This document shows positions 47,104-56,384 of a stretch of DNA of 64,000 nucleotides, piece by piece (positions within the stretch are counted from its first letter, which is position 1; every line of letters starts with the position of its first letter). The notes beneath the pieces are model-generated. The model ran no database searches. It had not been told where the DNA came from and saw nothing but the letters and a program-made list of their open reading frames with translations. Source of the stretch: Candidatus Methylospira mobilis (GTDB lineage Bacteria > Pseudomonadota > Gammaproteobacteria > Methylococcales > Methylococcaceae); assembly GCF_009498235.1 (NCBI RefSeq), contig NZ_CP044205.1, forward strand, positions 429,716 through 493,715. Reading direction: 5' to 3'. The translations under genes and the position numbers were made by a program.

Positions 47104-48101
47104 GGAACCGTTTACTGTCCATGACGCTGGCGGAATTATCCGAGGGGCATCCCGGTATTGCCCAATTTATCGCATCCACCGATGCCAGGCCAAGCCGTAG
47201 ACTGGATTCCTGGCTCGATAGTCTGGATGAAAACAGGCTGTCGGATCTGGGTATGGATCGGGAGCGGGTGTTGGAACACCTGGAAATTCTGGCTGCGCAG
47301 GTTCAAACCGGAGAGACGGAGCAACGGGTTCGGTCGCTGACCATCCTGGGTGGACACGACAAAAGCGGTCAGCCGGAAAATCTGAATCTAATGCTGAAGA
47401 CCGGGGATGTGCTGTGCATAGTCGGCCCCACCGGGTCGGGCAAAAGCCGGCTGCTGGCCGACATAGAATGTCTGGCGCAGGGAGATACCCCATCGGGACG
47501 CCGTGTTTTGGTTAATGATGCGCCTCCTGAACCGGGCTCGCGGTTTACCTCCCATCGCAGGCTGATTGCGCAATTATCCCAGAACATGAATTTTGTCGTC
47601 GATCTATCGGTGGGCGAGTTTCTGTTCATGCACGCCGATTGCCGCAGGGTGAAAAACCCGGAAACGGTGGTGGCGGATGTCATTGCCTGCGCCAATGAAT
47701 TGGCGGGAGAACGTTTCACAGCCGATGTTTCTCTGACGCAGTTAAGCGGTGGCCAGACCCGTGCGCTGATGATTGCCGATACCGCCTTGCTGTCGGCTTC
47801 TCCGGTGGTGCTGATAGACGAGATCGAGAATGCGGGCATCGACCGCAAGAAGTCTCTGGATTTGCTGATTGCCAAGGAAAAAATCGTATTGATTTCAACC
47901 CACGACCCGATTCTTGCGCTGATGGGCAGCAGGCGCATTGTCATACGCAATGGCGCCGTAGCCGACTTCATTACTACCAGCGAGGCGGAAAAAGCCAATC
48001 TGAGTATCCTTGAGCATATTGATCAAGGACTCATGGATCTACGCCATCAACTGCGTATGGGGCGCCGGATTGAAACCGCTTTGAACTGGACGTTGGAGTA
48101 A
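47100..48101 (+). CDS. ABC-type ATPase with helical N-terminal domain, no permease partner
   Basis: A 333-residue protein. Residues 1-70 (LAELSEGHPGIAQFIASTDA ... DRERVLEHLEIL) resemble the small helical DUF1858/ScdA-N-type domain but without its Cys pair. The ABC ATPase domain follows: Walker A GPTGSGKS (109-116), signature LSGGQTRAL, Walker B VVLIDEIENAG and switch His in LISTHD. It contains no membrane helices and no permease is encoded beside it, so transport is doubtful. The ATG overlaps the GTPase stop (ATGA). It may act as a soluble energiser of the neighbouring binding protein. Confidence 0.82.
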   Translation: MRNRLLSMTLAELSEGHPGIAQFIASTDARPSRRLDSWLDSLDENRLSDLGMDRERVLEHLEILAAQVQTGETEQRVRSLTILGGHDKSGQPENLNLMLKTGDVLCIVGPTGSGKSRLLADIECLAQGDTPSGRRVLVNDAPPEPGSRFTSHRRLIAQLSQNMNFVVDLSVGEFLFMHADCRRVKNPETVVADVIACANELAGERFTADVSLTQLSGGQTRALMIADTALLSASPVVLIDEIENAGIDRKKSLDLLIAKEKIVLISTHDPILALMGSRRIVIRNGAVADFITTSEAEKANLSILEHIDQGLMDLRHQLRMGRRIETALNWTLE

Positions 48102-48105
48102 CTCC

Positions 48106-48657
48106 GTGGATGCGATCACCTTACTGCTGGAACGTCGTTCCTGTTCGGCCTTAACCGCTCCCGCCCCTGAAGGCGAAGCTTTGGAAGCCGTACTGAAGGC
48201 CGCATTTCGGGTTCCTGACTTTCGGCAATTACGCCCCTATGAGTTTATTTTGGCTGCGGGAGACGGCCTTGACCGTTTGGGCGCACTACTGGAAGAGGCT
48301 GCCAAACAATCCGGCAAATCCACGGAAATCGTCAATCGCGCGTACCGTATGCCTCACCGCGCCCCTCTGGTCATAGTGGTGGCGGCGCGTCATCGTCCCA
48401 ATGCTCTGGTTAGTCGCTTTGAGCAGCAATTGACAGCCGGGTGCGCGGTGATGTCCATGCAATTGGCGGCAGTGGCGCAAGGGTTTGGCGGCATTTGGCG
48501 CTCGGGCTGGCCAATGTTCGATCGCGGTTTACACACGGCCCTGGGACTGGAAGAAGAAGACCAGATCGTCGGTTTTCTCTATCTGGGGACGCCATTGCAA
48601 CCGCCGGAAAAACCGCTCTCCATCGTCGAGAGCAAAGACTTTACCCGTTGGCTCTAA
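48106..48657 (+). CDS. Nitroreductase-family flavoprotein, last gene of the unknown operon
   Basis: A 183-residue FMN oxidoreductase of the YdjA-like nitroreductase family: ITLLLERRSCSALTAPAPEG with the FMN-phosphate Arg-Arg-Ser, VPDFRQLRPYEFILAAG, and VMSMQLAAVAQGFGGIWRSGWPMFD near the dimer interface. The start is a GTG at 48106 with a GGAG site 8 bases upstream, 4 bases after the previous stop. Such enzymes use NAD(P)H to reduce small molecules or, in cobalamin and other pathways, metals. In this operon it could supply reducing power for a cofactor step. Confidence 0.88.
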   Translation: MDAITLLLERRSCSALTAPAPEGEALEAVLKAAFRVPDFRQLRPYEFILAAGDGLDRLGALLEEAAKQSGKSTEIVNRAYRMPHRAPLVIVVAARHRPNALVSRFEQQLTAGCAVMSMQLAAVAQGFGGIWRSGWPMFDRGLHTALGLEEEDQIVGFLYLGTPLQPPEKPLSIVESKDFTRWL

Positions 48658-48669
48658 GAATACGGAGCG

Positions 48670-48828
48670 TTAATACAGGCGCACGGCGTTATGCGCTTCC
48701 TTGCTGCCGGGGAGCCGACCCAGCGCCACGCTTAACAGATCGGATACGATTTTATCCAAACTGATGGTGGTGCGTGTGGTGGCGCCGGAGCGCGTCAGCT
48801 TGATGTGATAGCGGATATGTGCGGCCAT
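48670..48828 (-). CDS. Possible 52-residue basic protein
   Basis: A 52-codon frame (MAAHIRYHIKLTRSGATTTR ... SLDKIVSDLLSVALGRLPGSKEAHNAVRLY) ends 12 bases after the nitroreductase stop on the opposite strand. Its composition looks coding, but no ribosome site is seen. The protein looks shortened and resembles small plasmid-type proteins. It may be a relic linked to the mobilization remnants 2 kb away. Confidence 0.4.
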   Translation of the reverse strand: MAAHIRYHIKLTRSGATTRTTISLDKIVSDLLSVALGRLPGSKEAHNAVRLY

Positions 48829-48980
48829 GGGTTCAGCTGTTACGGGTTGAGGAGTATGGATAATGTTTTATCGTGATTTTTGGTGAGCGGCTGTGTGCGG
48901 ATGGGGAGCGATTTCATATGTCTAACAATACCGCACCTCCATCCATCAATTTTGAACTGCTCAATGGAATTCGGTGCTAA

Positions 48981-50357
48981 TCAAGAGTGCTTTTTTGCCA
49001 GCCTGCTACGTACGAAGTCAACATGCATAAGCATCAATAAATAAAATTCTGATAAAGATGAGGGTGTTTGTGTTTCTAAAATATTCTGTTCAATATCGTT
49101 CAGGCATTGTTGATATTCTTCATGTGCTTCGCGGTTGTAGTTGTTTACAATTTCAATCTCAAGTAGCTTCAGTTTCTTGTAGTTTTTTCCCAGTCTGGTT
49201 CGCATCCGCTTGATCCTGTAACCAGGTAGTTTGCTGATAATCGGATAAGCAAAAGCGACGAAAGGTACTATCATGATTACCAGGCGGTCAATGAATTCAG
49301 CGATCCAGAACGACAGATAATTGTTCAAGAAAGGCAATCCTGATTTATGATAGCGTATCGACACTGGACTTTCCGGAATACTTGCATCTCTGTAAACTGG
49401 AAATTCATTTACCTTGGAGAAGTAATCGCCGCGTCCATTGATTGCTCTGACAGCTTGCAGGAACAGACGCTGGATTGCCGGATGCAGATCGGCCTCCACT
49501 ACCAAGCTAGGTGTAGTCGCGAGCAGTTTGGTATCGCGCTGTGGAAAATTGCGGGACAGGTCGAAACCACCCATTGGTACTTCCAGCACACTAATGTAAT
49601 TCATTTGCCGCGCATAGGCATTGGCACGCGTAAAGCTAATTAACCGCAGTGTGGGGTCATGCAGCAACGCCTGGATCAACGGTGAATCAATGCTGTTGAT
49701 TACAAACATCCCATCGATGTCTCCGCGTTTGAGCGCGGCGGCGGCTTCATTTGGTGAGAGTGACAGTATATTGGATGCTGTTGGCTGATAACCGTTTAGT
49801 TCTAAAATGCGTTGCGCTTGTATGCGAGTACCGCTTCCTTCTTGCCCAATGGAAATCTTACCGCCAACTAATACGCCTATTCTCTGTTCCGCATCGGGCG
49901 TATCCGGACCCCTATAAAAAAACCATAAGGGTTCGTAATTTACACTGCCTAGCGATAGTAATCCTGCGCTTTCACTTGAGGTAGCGATACCGCTATGCAT
50001 AAAGGCTGACTGCACTTTGTCATGCTTGTTTTTCAAAAATTCAAGGTTCTGCTTTCCGTCATTAGAAGCTATTAATTCAAGGGTTATGCCGTTCTTTCGA
50101 AAGAACTCCACGTATTCCTTTCCTATTGATGAAAATCCGCCGTTAGGTAGACCCGTCGCCAAGTATACATGGTTGGGTGGCGCTGGTTTTGCCAGCCAAA
50201 TTACCAGGGCAATACCTGAAATCAATAACAATAGCATGGGCCATATATCACGAATTGTTTGCATCCAGGAGACAATTGCCTCTCTCACTGTTTCGTAGAT
50301 CGCTATGCTGTATTCCAAAACGTATTTCGTGGTATTATTCATAATGAATCTTTTCAT
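48981..50357 (-). CDS. TAXI-family (TRAP-associated) binding protein with membrane anchors
   Basis: A 458-residue protein. An N-terminal helix (WPMLLLLISGIALVIWLA) anchors a TAXI-type solute-binding domain: NHVYLATGLPNGGFSSIGKEYVEFFRKNGI, FLKNKHDKVQSAFMHSG, KISIGQEGSGTRIQAQRIL and AAALKRGDIDGMFVI. A second membrane region (FIDRLVIMIVPFVAFAYPII) and a basic cytoplasmic helical tail follow. No TRAP permease is adjacent, so it may sense rather than import its ligand. The start at 50357 is uncertain; 50342 is also possible. Its DNA is AT-richer than the vnf genes. Confidence 0.8.
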   Translation of the reverse strand: MKRFIMNNTTKYVLEYSIAIYETVREAIVSWMQTIRDIWPMLLLLISGIALVIWLAKPAPPNHVYLATGLPNGGFSSIGKEYVEFFRKNGITLELIASNDGKQNLEFLKNKHDKVQSAFMHSGIATSSESAGLLSLGSVNYEPLWFFYRGPDTPDAEQRIGVLVGGKISIGQEGSGTRIQAQRILELNGYQPTASNILSLSPNEAAAALKRGDIDGMFVINSIDSPLIQALLHDPTLRLISFTRANAYARQMNYISVLEVPMGGFDLSRNFPQRDTKLLATTPSLVVEADLHPAIQRLFLQAVRAINGRGDYFSKVNEFPVYRDASIPESPVSIRYHKSGLPFLNNYLSFWIAEFIDRLVIMIVPFVAFAYPIISKLPGYRIKRMRTRLGKNYKKLKLLEIEIVNNYNREAHEEYQQCLNDIEQNILETQTPSSLSEFYLLMLMHVDFVRSRLAKKHS

Positions 50358-50536
50358 AAAATTTGCTGTTTCACGTATGCAGAAAGCGGTGGCTGCTTGC
50401 TGTGCAGGAGCGGGAAGCATGCCGAAACACTTGTTTTATTTACAAATGGATTTTGTATCGGCTTGTGCTATTTCTGCCGGTTGCTATAGGGCTGTCTTCG
50501 GCGATAATCCAAACAGTGACCCATCATCGTTACGCG

Positions 50537-50752
50537 TCAAATGGCCATTGAGCTTATCCAGCAGCATGCGCCGGTTGAGGTTCTCAACGTTGCGCATGGC
50601 TTCCAGCAATATAAGCCCCGAATAAAATCTTGCGCCATGTACCCGTTCTTGCGCAGCTTTTTGCGTTTGCGTGGCTCCAGCTTCTGTTTCTGCGCCTTAA
50701 GCTGTTCCAAGCGCTCTTCCGCCTGCCTGATCCTGTCCTCGAGAGCCGCCAT
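50537..50752 (-). pseudogene. Truncated conjugal-transfer TraD/MobC-like gene
   Basis: The 71-codon frame starts MAALEDRIRQAEERLEQLKA and QKQKLEPRKRKKLRK, the basic coiled start of small conjugal-transfer TraD/MobC-like proteins. It then turns into unrelated sequence (GYMAQDFIRGLYCWKPCATL), so it is truncated. It is divergent from the relaxase remnant, the usual arrangement on mobilizable elements. Confidence 0.55.
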
Positions 50753-50934
50753 CGTTTCCCTCCCCAGCTGCTGTTAAAACCCGCCTGTCATTCTGCCGCC
50801 GAGCCGCACTGCTTACAAGCCCGCACCTCTTGCGCCTACTCACCACATATAAAGCAAGGACGCACTCAGGAGTTATCCGCTATGCTGCCAACCCAGTGCG
50901 CCTGTTGCGCGGGAAACAACAAAAAGCAAAAACC

Positions 50935-51100
50935 ATGGTCATCTACCACCTCGGCGGCAAAGCGGTCGCGCCCAATTCCGGGACGCAGCGGCCTATCGCG
51001 CCGCCGAGCGCGTTGAAGACGCTCGCAGCGAGAAATCCACGGCTACACGCGCAAGACCGAAGTGCTGTCTAAGGGTATTATCCTGCCGCGCGGCGGCCGG
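50935..51100 (+). pseudogene. MobA/MobL-type relaxase remnant with frameshifts
   Basis: Three reading frames in succession give the N-terminus of a MobA/MobL relaxase: MVIYHLGGKAVAPNSGTQR from 50935, then AAAYRAAERVEDARSEKS, then IHGYTRKTEVLSKGIILP. In intact relaxases these pieces run together (for example AAYRAGERL, then HDYTRK). At least two frameshifts and loss of the rest show it is dead. Confidence 0.65.
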
Positions 51101-51892
51101 AAGTCTGCGCGGCCTGGGCCTCCATCAGGGTAGGGGTTGTGGTCAGATCATCGCCAACCAAGAAAACTGGGGCGGGCCTTTGGGCGAAAGCAGCGCATCT
51201 ATTGGGGCGATTACCAACGGGGCGGGAGAAGGCGCGCATTGGCCCTGTACCGCTGGATAGCCGTATGAATTCCATGTTAAGTGGACGGGAGGTTTTCGAG
51301 GACTTGTGCAGCGAATCAAATCCAGCCGCAGTAAAAGCGTCAAACGGCATCGAAAATTTAATGCCGTTTGACCCTGGATGAGTCCCAATCAATGCTGATC
51401 TACCGGCCAATGGGGGGCTTGGCAGGTCTCCGCCAGACATATCTTGACTAAGGACGTCGGAAGTTATTCTCCCTTGCAAACGATATTATTTCAATCATTA
51501 TTTGCTCATATCCTTGTAAGGATTTGCTTATTTTATTTAGGCAGTATCCTGATTTTTTTAGGCGGAAGTCCAATTGTTATTTTGTGTTTCTCTTATTATT
51601 ATAAGAAATAGCCGAATTTCATTGGTTGGTGCAACATCCAATAAAAATATTGAAACCTTTTAAGGCGCAGTGGTTGTTTATTGTGGATGCGCGATCTTCA
51701 TCGTTATTTCCGGAAAACCCGGTATGCAGGTCTTTTGTATTTAACGGTCTAGCTAGAGCATGCTCGAATAAATCAGTACCTCATTAGGTTGATTGATATT
51801 TAATTTTCTTATTAAGCTGCGCACTGTTATTTATTTTATGAGTGTATCTGTTCTGGTTTTTAGCCAGCGCTATCACACTACCCGGGGGGGAT
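51101..51892. other. AT-rich gene-free stretch
   Basis: No gene is supported. From about 51480 to 51840 the sequence is markedly AT-rich compared with the rest of the window. It probably carries the promoter of the chemoreceptor gene, and together with the mobilization relics it looks like the edge of acquired DNA. Confidence 0.5.
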
Positions 51893-53536
51893 ATGATGAA
51901 AAATACAAACCTGATAACAAAGTTATTGCTGTCGTTCGGAACGGTTTTACTGTTTACAGCACTGGTTTTGGGCGTAGGGTTCTATAATCTGTCGGCCATG
52001 AACAACACCACTCGCGTTATTACGCAGGAAGCTTTTCCGCAGGTGGCGGCTCTGGATATCGTTTCGATACGCACATTCGACAACGGACGACAGTTACGCA
52101 ATCTGTTCCTGACCACAGATCCTGTCGGGTTTGAAAAAGCGATAAAGAAAGTGGAGGAAAATAGAGATCTTAATGCCAAGGATATGGAAAAACTGGGAAG
52201 TTTGCTGAACTCGGATGAGGCTCGCCGCCTGTTCAAGGCCGTCAGTGACCGCCGCGCTGAAATGACGCCGCTTTACGAGCGTGTTTTTTCGTCGGCGCGC
52301 GACAAGACCCAGCGCGACCGGGGTATCGAGTTTTTGTTGAAAACCTTTGCACCGGTCAATAACGCCTTCGTCGCTGCCTTGACGGAAATGAGCCAGTATG
52401 AAGCGGAGCAGATGCGCGCGTTGACGGACGGCGCAGAGCAAAATTATCTGTCGGCGCGTAACTGGATGGGTCTATTCGGCATCGTCGCATTGCTGGTCAG
52501 TATAGGGATCACATGGGTGCTGACGCGCTCTATTTTCGGTCAATTGGGCGGTGAGCCTGCACAGATGCAAGCAGCCGTCAATCAAATCGCGTCCGGTGAT
52601 TTGACCGTGGCCATTCAATTGCGCGACGGCGATACCACCAGCGCCATGGCCGCGCTGAAAGGCATGATAGATAATTTAAGCGTTACGGTCACGCAAATAG
52701 GCGATGCAAGCAACTCACTGGTGCAGGCATCCGAGGAAGTCAGCGGCACCGCGCAGAGCCTGGCGCAAGGCGCGAGCGAACAGGCGGCCAGCGTCGAGCA
52801 AACCAGCAGCGCGATGGAACAAATGAGCGCATCGGTGGCGCAAAACGCCGAAAACGCCAAAGCGACCGACGGCATGGCCGCCAAGGCCGCCCAGGAGGCC
52901 GGAGAAGGCGGGGAGGCGGTCACGCTCACCGTTGCGGCGATGAAGAGCATTGCCGGCAAGATCAACATCATTGACGAGATCGCCTATCAGACCAACCTGC
53001 TGGCGCTCAATGCGGCGATAGAGGCGGCGCGAGCCGGCGAGCACGGCAAGGGCTTTGCCGTGGTGGCTTCCGAAGTGCGCAAGCTGGCGGAGCGCAGCCA
53101 GGTGGCTTCACAGGAGATAGGCGAGCTGGCTGTCAGCAGCGTGGATATGGCGGAAAAGGCCGGACATCTGCTGAATGAAATGCTGCCGAGCATTACCAAA
53201 ACCTCTGATCTGGTGCAGGAAATCACTGCGGCCTCCAATGAGCAGACCGTAGGCATCGATCAAATCAACTCGGCGGTGAACCAGCTTAATCAGCTCACCC
53301 AGCACAGCGCCAGCGCTTCCGAAGAACTGGCGGCTACCGCCGAAGAAATGAGCGCGCAGGCCGAACAGCTGCAGGCGCTGATCAGTTTCTTTACCGTGAA
53401 TAATGGCAATGGCGCGCCTGCAAAAAACCTTGCAAAGGGAAGTGTTACGCCCAGGATAAAAAGTAGGGCTAATAAGGTCAAGGCGCGGGTCGCCGCGCAT
53501 GAGGCTATCGAAGAAGGCGAGTTTGTGCGGTTTTAG
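51893..53536 (+). CDS. Methyl-accepting chemotaxis protein
   Basis: A 547-residue chemoreceptor. A first membrane helix (LLLSFGTVLLFTALVLGVGFYNL) is followed by a four-helix-bundle-type periplasmic domain (about 35-190), a second helix (GIVALLVSIGITWVL), HAMP and a signalling domain. The signalling tip is IIDEIAYQTNLLALNAAIEAARAGEHGKGFAVVASEVRKLAERSQ. The C-terminal tail ends EGEFVRF, a possible but weak receptor-tether motif for adaptation enzymes. A GGGGGG-type ribosome site precedes the double ATG. It is followed 34 bases later by cheW. Confidence 0.93.
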   Translation: MMKNTNLITKLLLSFGTVLLFTALVLGVGFYNLSAMNNTTRVITQEAFPQVAALDIVSIRTFDNGRQLRNLFLTTDPVGFEKAIKKVEENRDLNAKDMEKLGSLLNSDEARRLFKAVSDRRAEMTPLYERVFSSARDKTQRDRGIEFLLKTFAPVNNAFVAALTEMSQYEAEQMRALTDGAEQNYLSARNWMGLFGIVALLVSIGITWVLTRSIFGQLGGEPAQMQAAVNQIASGDLTVAIQLRDGDTTSAMAALKGMIDNLSVTVTQIGDASNSLVQASEEVSGTAQSLAQGASEQAASVEQTSSAMEQMSASVAQNAENAKATDGMAAKAAQEAGEGGEAVTLTVAAMKSIAGKINIIDEIAYQTNLLALNAAIEAARAGEHGKGFAVVASEVRKLAERSQVASQEIGELAVSSVDMAEKAGHLLNEMLPSITKTSDLVQEITAASNEQTVGIDQINSAVNQLNQLTQHSASASEELAATAEEMSAQAEQLQALISFFTVNNGNGAPAKNLAKGSVTPRIKSRANKVKARVAAHEAIEEGEFVRF

Positions 53537-53570
53537 CCGCCGGCCGCTCTTTAAAGTGGAGAATGGAAAT

Positions 53571-54107
53571 ATGAACACAATCGTCAAAACCAGTGCGGAT
53601 AGCACACAGGGTCGCCAGCAATACCTGACATTTACACTGAAAGGAGATGTTTTTGCCATCGGTATCCTTAACATCGAGGAAATCATCGAGTACGGACAAT
53701 TAACCGAACTGCCGCGTATGCCTTTATTCATCCGCGGCGTCATCGACCTGCGCGGTGCTGCGGTGCCGGTGGTCGATCTTAATGCCTGCTTCGGTAAGGA
53801 AAAGAGCACGATAACGCGCCGCAGCTGCATCGTGATAGTCGAAGTCGCGCACGCGGATGAAACCCGTGTTGTCGGAGTGCTGGTCGATGCGGTCAGCGCG
53901 GTGCTGGATATTCCGGCTGACGAAATAGAACCCGCTCCCCGCTTTGGTTCAAGTATCAATGCCGATTACATTGCCGGTATGGCGAAGGTCGATGGCAAGT
54001 TTGTCGTTGTGTTGAACATCGGTGGGGCGGTTTTGTCTTTGGATGAAGTGGCGCAGGTGGTTACTAGGGACACAGGGGCGCCACCCTTGCTGGAAGCGGC
54101 CGCTTAA
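53571..54107 (+). CDS. cheW: CheW coupling protein
   Basis: A 178-residue CheW-domain protein that links receptors to the CheA kinase: QYLTFTLKGDVFAIGILNIEEIIEYGQLTELPRMPLFIRGVIDLRGAAVPVVDLN is the canonical first half, followed by VVGVLVDAVSAVLDIPADEIEPAP and YIAGMAKVDGKFVVVLNI. The start at 53571 has a GGAGAATGG-type site. Paired with the upstream receptor, it probably serves that receptor specifically, as no cheA, cheR or cheB is nearby. Confidence 0.93.
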   Translation: MNTIVKTSADSTQGRQQYLTFTLKGDVFAIGILNIEEIIEYGQLTELPRMPLFIRGVIDLRGAAVPVVDLNACFGKEKSTITRRSCIVIVEVAHADETRVVGVLVDAVSAVLDIPADEIEPAPRFGSSINADYIAGMAKVDGKFVVVLNIGGAVLSLDEVAQVVTRDTGAPPLLEAAA

Positions 54108-54218
54108 AGTTGCGGTTCTCTTTGATTCGTCCGCCGCATTGGCCGGATTTTTTCCAGTGCGGTGGGCACGCTTCTTGTGGAGTCAGTTTAAGTGGCGCGG
54201 AGGATTTGCGCCGCGCTG

Positions 54219-54257
54219 GGTTTTCCACAAAACAGGCGTACAAGCCTGTGGAAAACC
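54219..54257. repeat. Inverted repeat downstream of cheW
   Basis: GGTTTTCCACA at 54219 and its exact complement at 54247-54257 bracket a second short palindrome (CAGGC/GCCTG). The arms resemble DnaA-box variants (TTTTCCACA), but no replication gene is near. A terminator or repeat is more likely. Confidence 0.45.
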
Positions 54258-54464
54258 TGTTTCCTATCCCATTAAGCCGTTCTGAGAGTTAGGGTTGTGC
54301 TAATACGCTAGATTTTGAACAGTGTGCGCGTTCCTGTTATCCTGTGAACATGGGTGAAAAGGGCGCTGCAAGCCGCGCAGCACATGGTCAAATTTTTCAA
54401 AAGAGCTCATCTTTTCCAATTTCTGTGAGCTTCCCTCGGTTTTTCGTCTACCAGGAGGTCGATA

Positions 54465-55204
54465 TCATGCTAACAGTTTCTCCTGCTGCTGATCAATGAG
54501 CCAAGCATCCGGAAACTGGACCGGTGACCTGTAACCCAACGTAGAATGCTGGCGTTTCCGGTTGTAGAGCACTTCAATGTATTCGAATGTCATCAATGTC
54601 ATCTCATCCCGTGTTTCGTAACGCAGCCCATGCACCCGTTCGTTCCTGAAGCTGTTGAACCAGCTTTCGGCCTGCGCATTGTCCCGGCAATTTCCCTTGC
54701 GACTCATCGAACATACCATGCCATTCCTTCAGCTTGCTTTGGAAGGCCTGGCTGGCGTACTGACTTCCACGATCTGCATGGTGCATCAACCCGGATGCCG
54801 GCTTCCGGCGGAACCACGCCATGGTCAGTGCATCCGTTACGATATCTGCCGTCATGCGCGGCTTCAGCGACCAGCCGACCATTTCACGGTTGAACAGGTT
54901 GAGTACGATTGCCAGATACAGCCAGCCCTCATCCGTCCATGGGTAAGTAATGTCGGATGTCCAAGCCAAGTTCGGCCCCGAAGGCGTGAAGTTCCGATTC
55001 AGTAAGTTCGCCGCACCTGGATGCGGGAAATCCACGGCCACGCAACTCTCGCACCATCCTCGGGCTGCCATAAACTCCCTTGAACTCCGCATGGATAGCC
55101 TGGATCAGCGCCTGAATCAGCGCATCGGTCAATCGCTTGCGATTCGGTTTGCCGCCATGCTTCCATGAGCGATAGCCACTCACGCCAACATCGAATACCG
55201 GCAC
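54465..55204 (-). pseudogene. IS3-family orfB transposase, frameshifted
   Basis: The integrase domain is split over at least three frames: an N-terminal helical part with AIHAEFKGVYGSPRMVRELR, the core with PNLAWTSDITYPWTDEGWLYLAIVLNLFNREMVGWSL and GLMHHADRGSQYASQAFQ (two catalytic Asp), and the end with SRKGNCRDNAQAESWFNSFRNE and LYNRKRQHSTLGYRSP. The catalytic residues survive but no continuous protein is made. Confidence 0.85.
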
Positions 55205-55253
55205 ATCGTATCCAGCCCATAATCCTTGCGTTGCGCATCAATCCAGGCGTACT

Positions 55254-55547
55254 TCACCGTGTTTCTCTCGCAAAGTACGCCGTCGCTTTTTTTGGAATTT
55301 CATTCTCCTGCTTCAGCCGTACGTTCTCGGCACGTAGCCTGGAGAGTTCCATCTGCTCAGTGGTAACTGCCTTGTTGATACCAGCTCCGACCAGCTTCCC
55401 GGCTTCGGCGGCCTTGACCCGGTTGCGCAGCGTCTGCTCGATCAGTCCCAGGTCCCTGGCTACCGCTCCAGCCGATTGGCCCGCCTTAACACGCTTGACC
55501 GCCAGTTCCTTGAGCTCGGTTGTGTATTCCCGTTTCGATAGCTTCAT
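55254..55547 (-). CDS. IS3-family orfA
   Basis: A 97-residue DNA-binding OrfA: KREYTTELKELAVKRVKAGQSAGAVARDLGLIEQTLRNRVKAAEAG is the helix-turn-helix, followed by a Leu-zipper-like coil ending in LSRLRAENVRLKQENEIPKKATAYFARET. That ending is the typical region where frameshifting into orfB occurs. It appears intact, but its partner is broken. Confidence 0.85.
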   Translation of the reverse strand: MKLSKREYTTELKELAVKRVKAGQSAGAVARDLGLIEQTLRNRVKAAEAGKLVGAGINKAVTTEQMELSRLRAENVRLKQENEIPKKATAYFARETR

Positions 55548-55625
55548 CTTCTTTCTCCAAAAGTAACGTGAATTTTACGTCACCCTTGGAAGACTATTTT
55601 CCGGGGGAAGTTCAAGCGGGTGTAG

Positions 55626-56384
55626 TTACCAAATCCTGTACTTCAGCAAGTGCGCCGCCTCCGGCCCGATATCGTACAAGCCGCGAATCTGTTTTTCATC
55701 GATCAAATCCCGCGGCCTGCCGTCGGCAATCAGGCATCCGTTTTTGAGCATCAGCACTCGCGTGGAAACCAGTTGAGCATGATCGGGATAATGGGTGCTG
55801 TGCAGAACGGCATAGCCTTCTTCGCTCAAAGCCTTGAGCCGCGATAGTAACAATAGCTGATTTCCGAAATCCAGGCCACTGACCGGCTCGTCCATGATCA
55901 GCGTTTTTGCGCCCTGCGCCAGCGCGCGCGCAATCAGAGCGAGTTGGCGTTCCCCTCCCGAAATTTCGTTATAAGGCCTTGCCGACAAATGCGCGATTCC
56001 CATTTTCTGCAGCGCTTGCTCCGCGTGCGCGCGATCTTCTTTCCGGTATGCGCCGAATAGCCCTAGATGAGGCAGCCGTCCCATCAGCACCACATCCGAC
56101 ACGCTAAACGGAAACGCCATGGCATGGTCTTGAGGAACATAGGCCAGTTTTGTCGCTACCTGGCGCGGCTTTAGTTGCGGCAAAGGTTTGCCGTCCAGCA
56201 GGACTTGTCCTGAATCGGGCTGCTTTATGCCCAGCAGAATTTTCAACAGCGTGGTTTTTCCGCTACCGTTGGGTCCGAGCAGGGATATCGTTTCACCGTT
56301 GCGGAGTTCGAGAGAAATATCCTGCAGCACCGTCCTTGATCGATAGGCGAAGCCAACATGGCGCGCTTCCAGAACGCCGTTCAT
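55626..56384 (-). CDS. BtuD/FecE-type ABC ATPase, possible molybdate/tungstate importer
   Basis: A 252-residue ATPase of the siderophore/B12/MolC class. It has Walker A GPNGSGKTT, Q-loop VPQDHAMAFPFSVSDVVLMGRLPHLG, signature ISGGERQLALIARAL and Walker B TLIMDEPVSGLD. The switch His lies in LHSTHYPD. The start at 56384 overlaps the permease stop (ATGA). It is last of a three-gene operon. Substrate cannot be told from the ATPase; the ModE-type operator at the head of the operon suggests molybdate or tungstate. Confidence 0.88.
   Translation of the reverse strand: MNGVLEARHVGFAYRSRTVLQDISLELRNGETISLLGPNGSGKTTLLKILLGIKQPDSGQVLLDGKPLPQLKPRQVATKLAYVPQDHAMAFPFSVSDVVLMGRLPHLGLFGAYRKEDRAHAEQALQKMGIAHLSARPYNEISGGERQLALIARALAQGAKTLIMDEPVSGLDFGNQLLLLSRLKALSEEGYAVLHSTHYPDHAQLVSTRVLMLKNGCLIADGRPRDLIDEKQIRGLYDIGPEAAHLLKYRIW

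Larger units (their letters stand above)
54426..55614 (-). mobile_element. IS3-family insertion sequence, inactive
   Basis: About 1189 bases bounded by imperfect inverted ends: left from 54426 (TGAGCTTCCCTCGG...) and right ending 55614 (complement TGAACTTCCCCCGG...), which share most of their first 14 bases and further matches inside. It contains an intact orfA and a broken orfB on the minus strand. No clear target duplication is visible. It separates cheW from the BtuCDF-type importer. Confidence 0.8.

Noticed and set aside
54219..54257. Replication origin with DnaA boxes
   Set aside because: Only two variant boxes in an inverted repeat, and no dnaA, dnaN, gidA or partition genes nearby.
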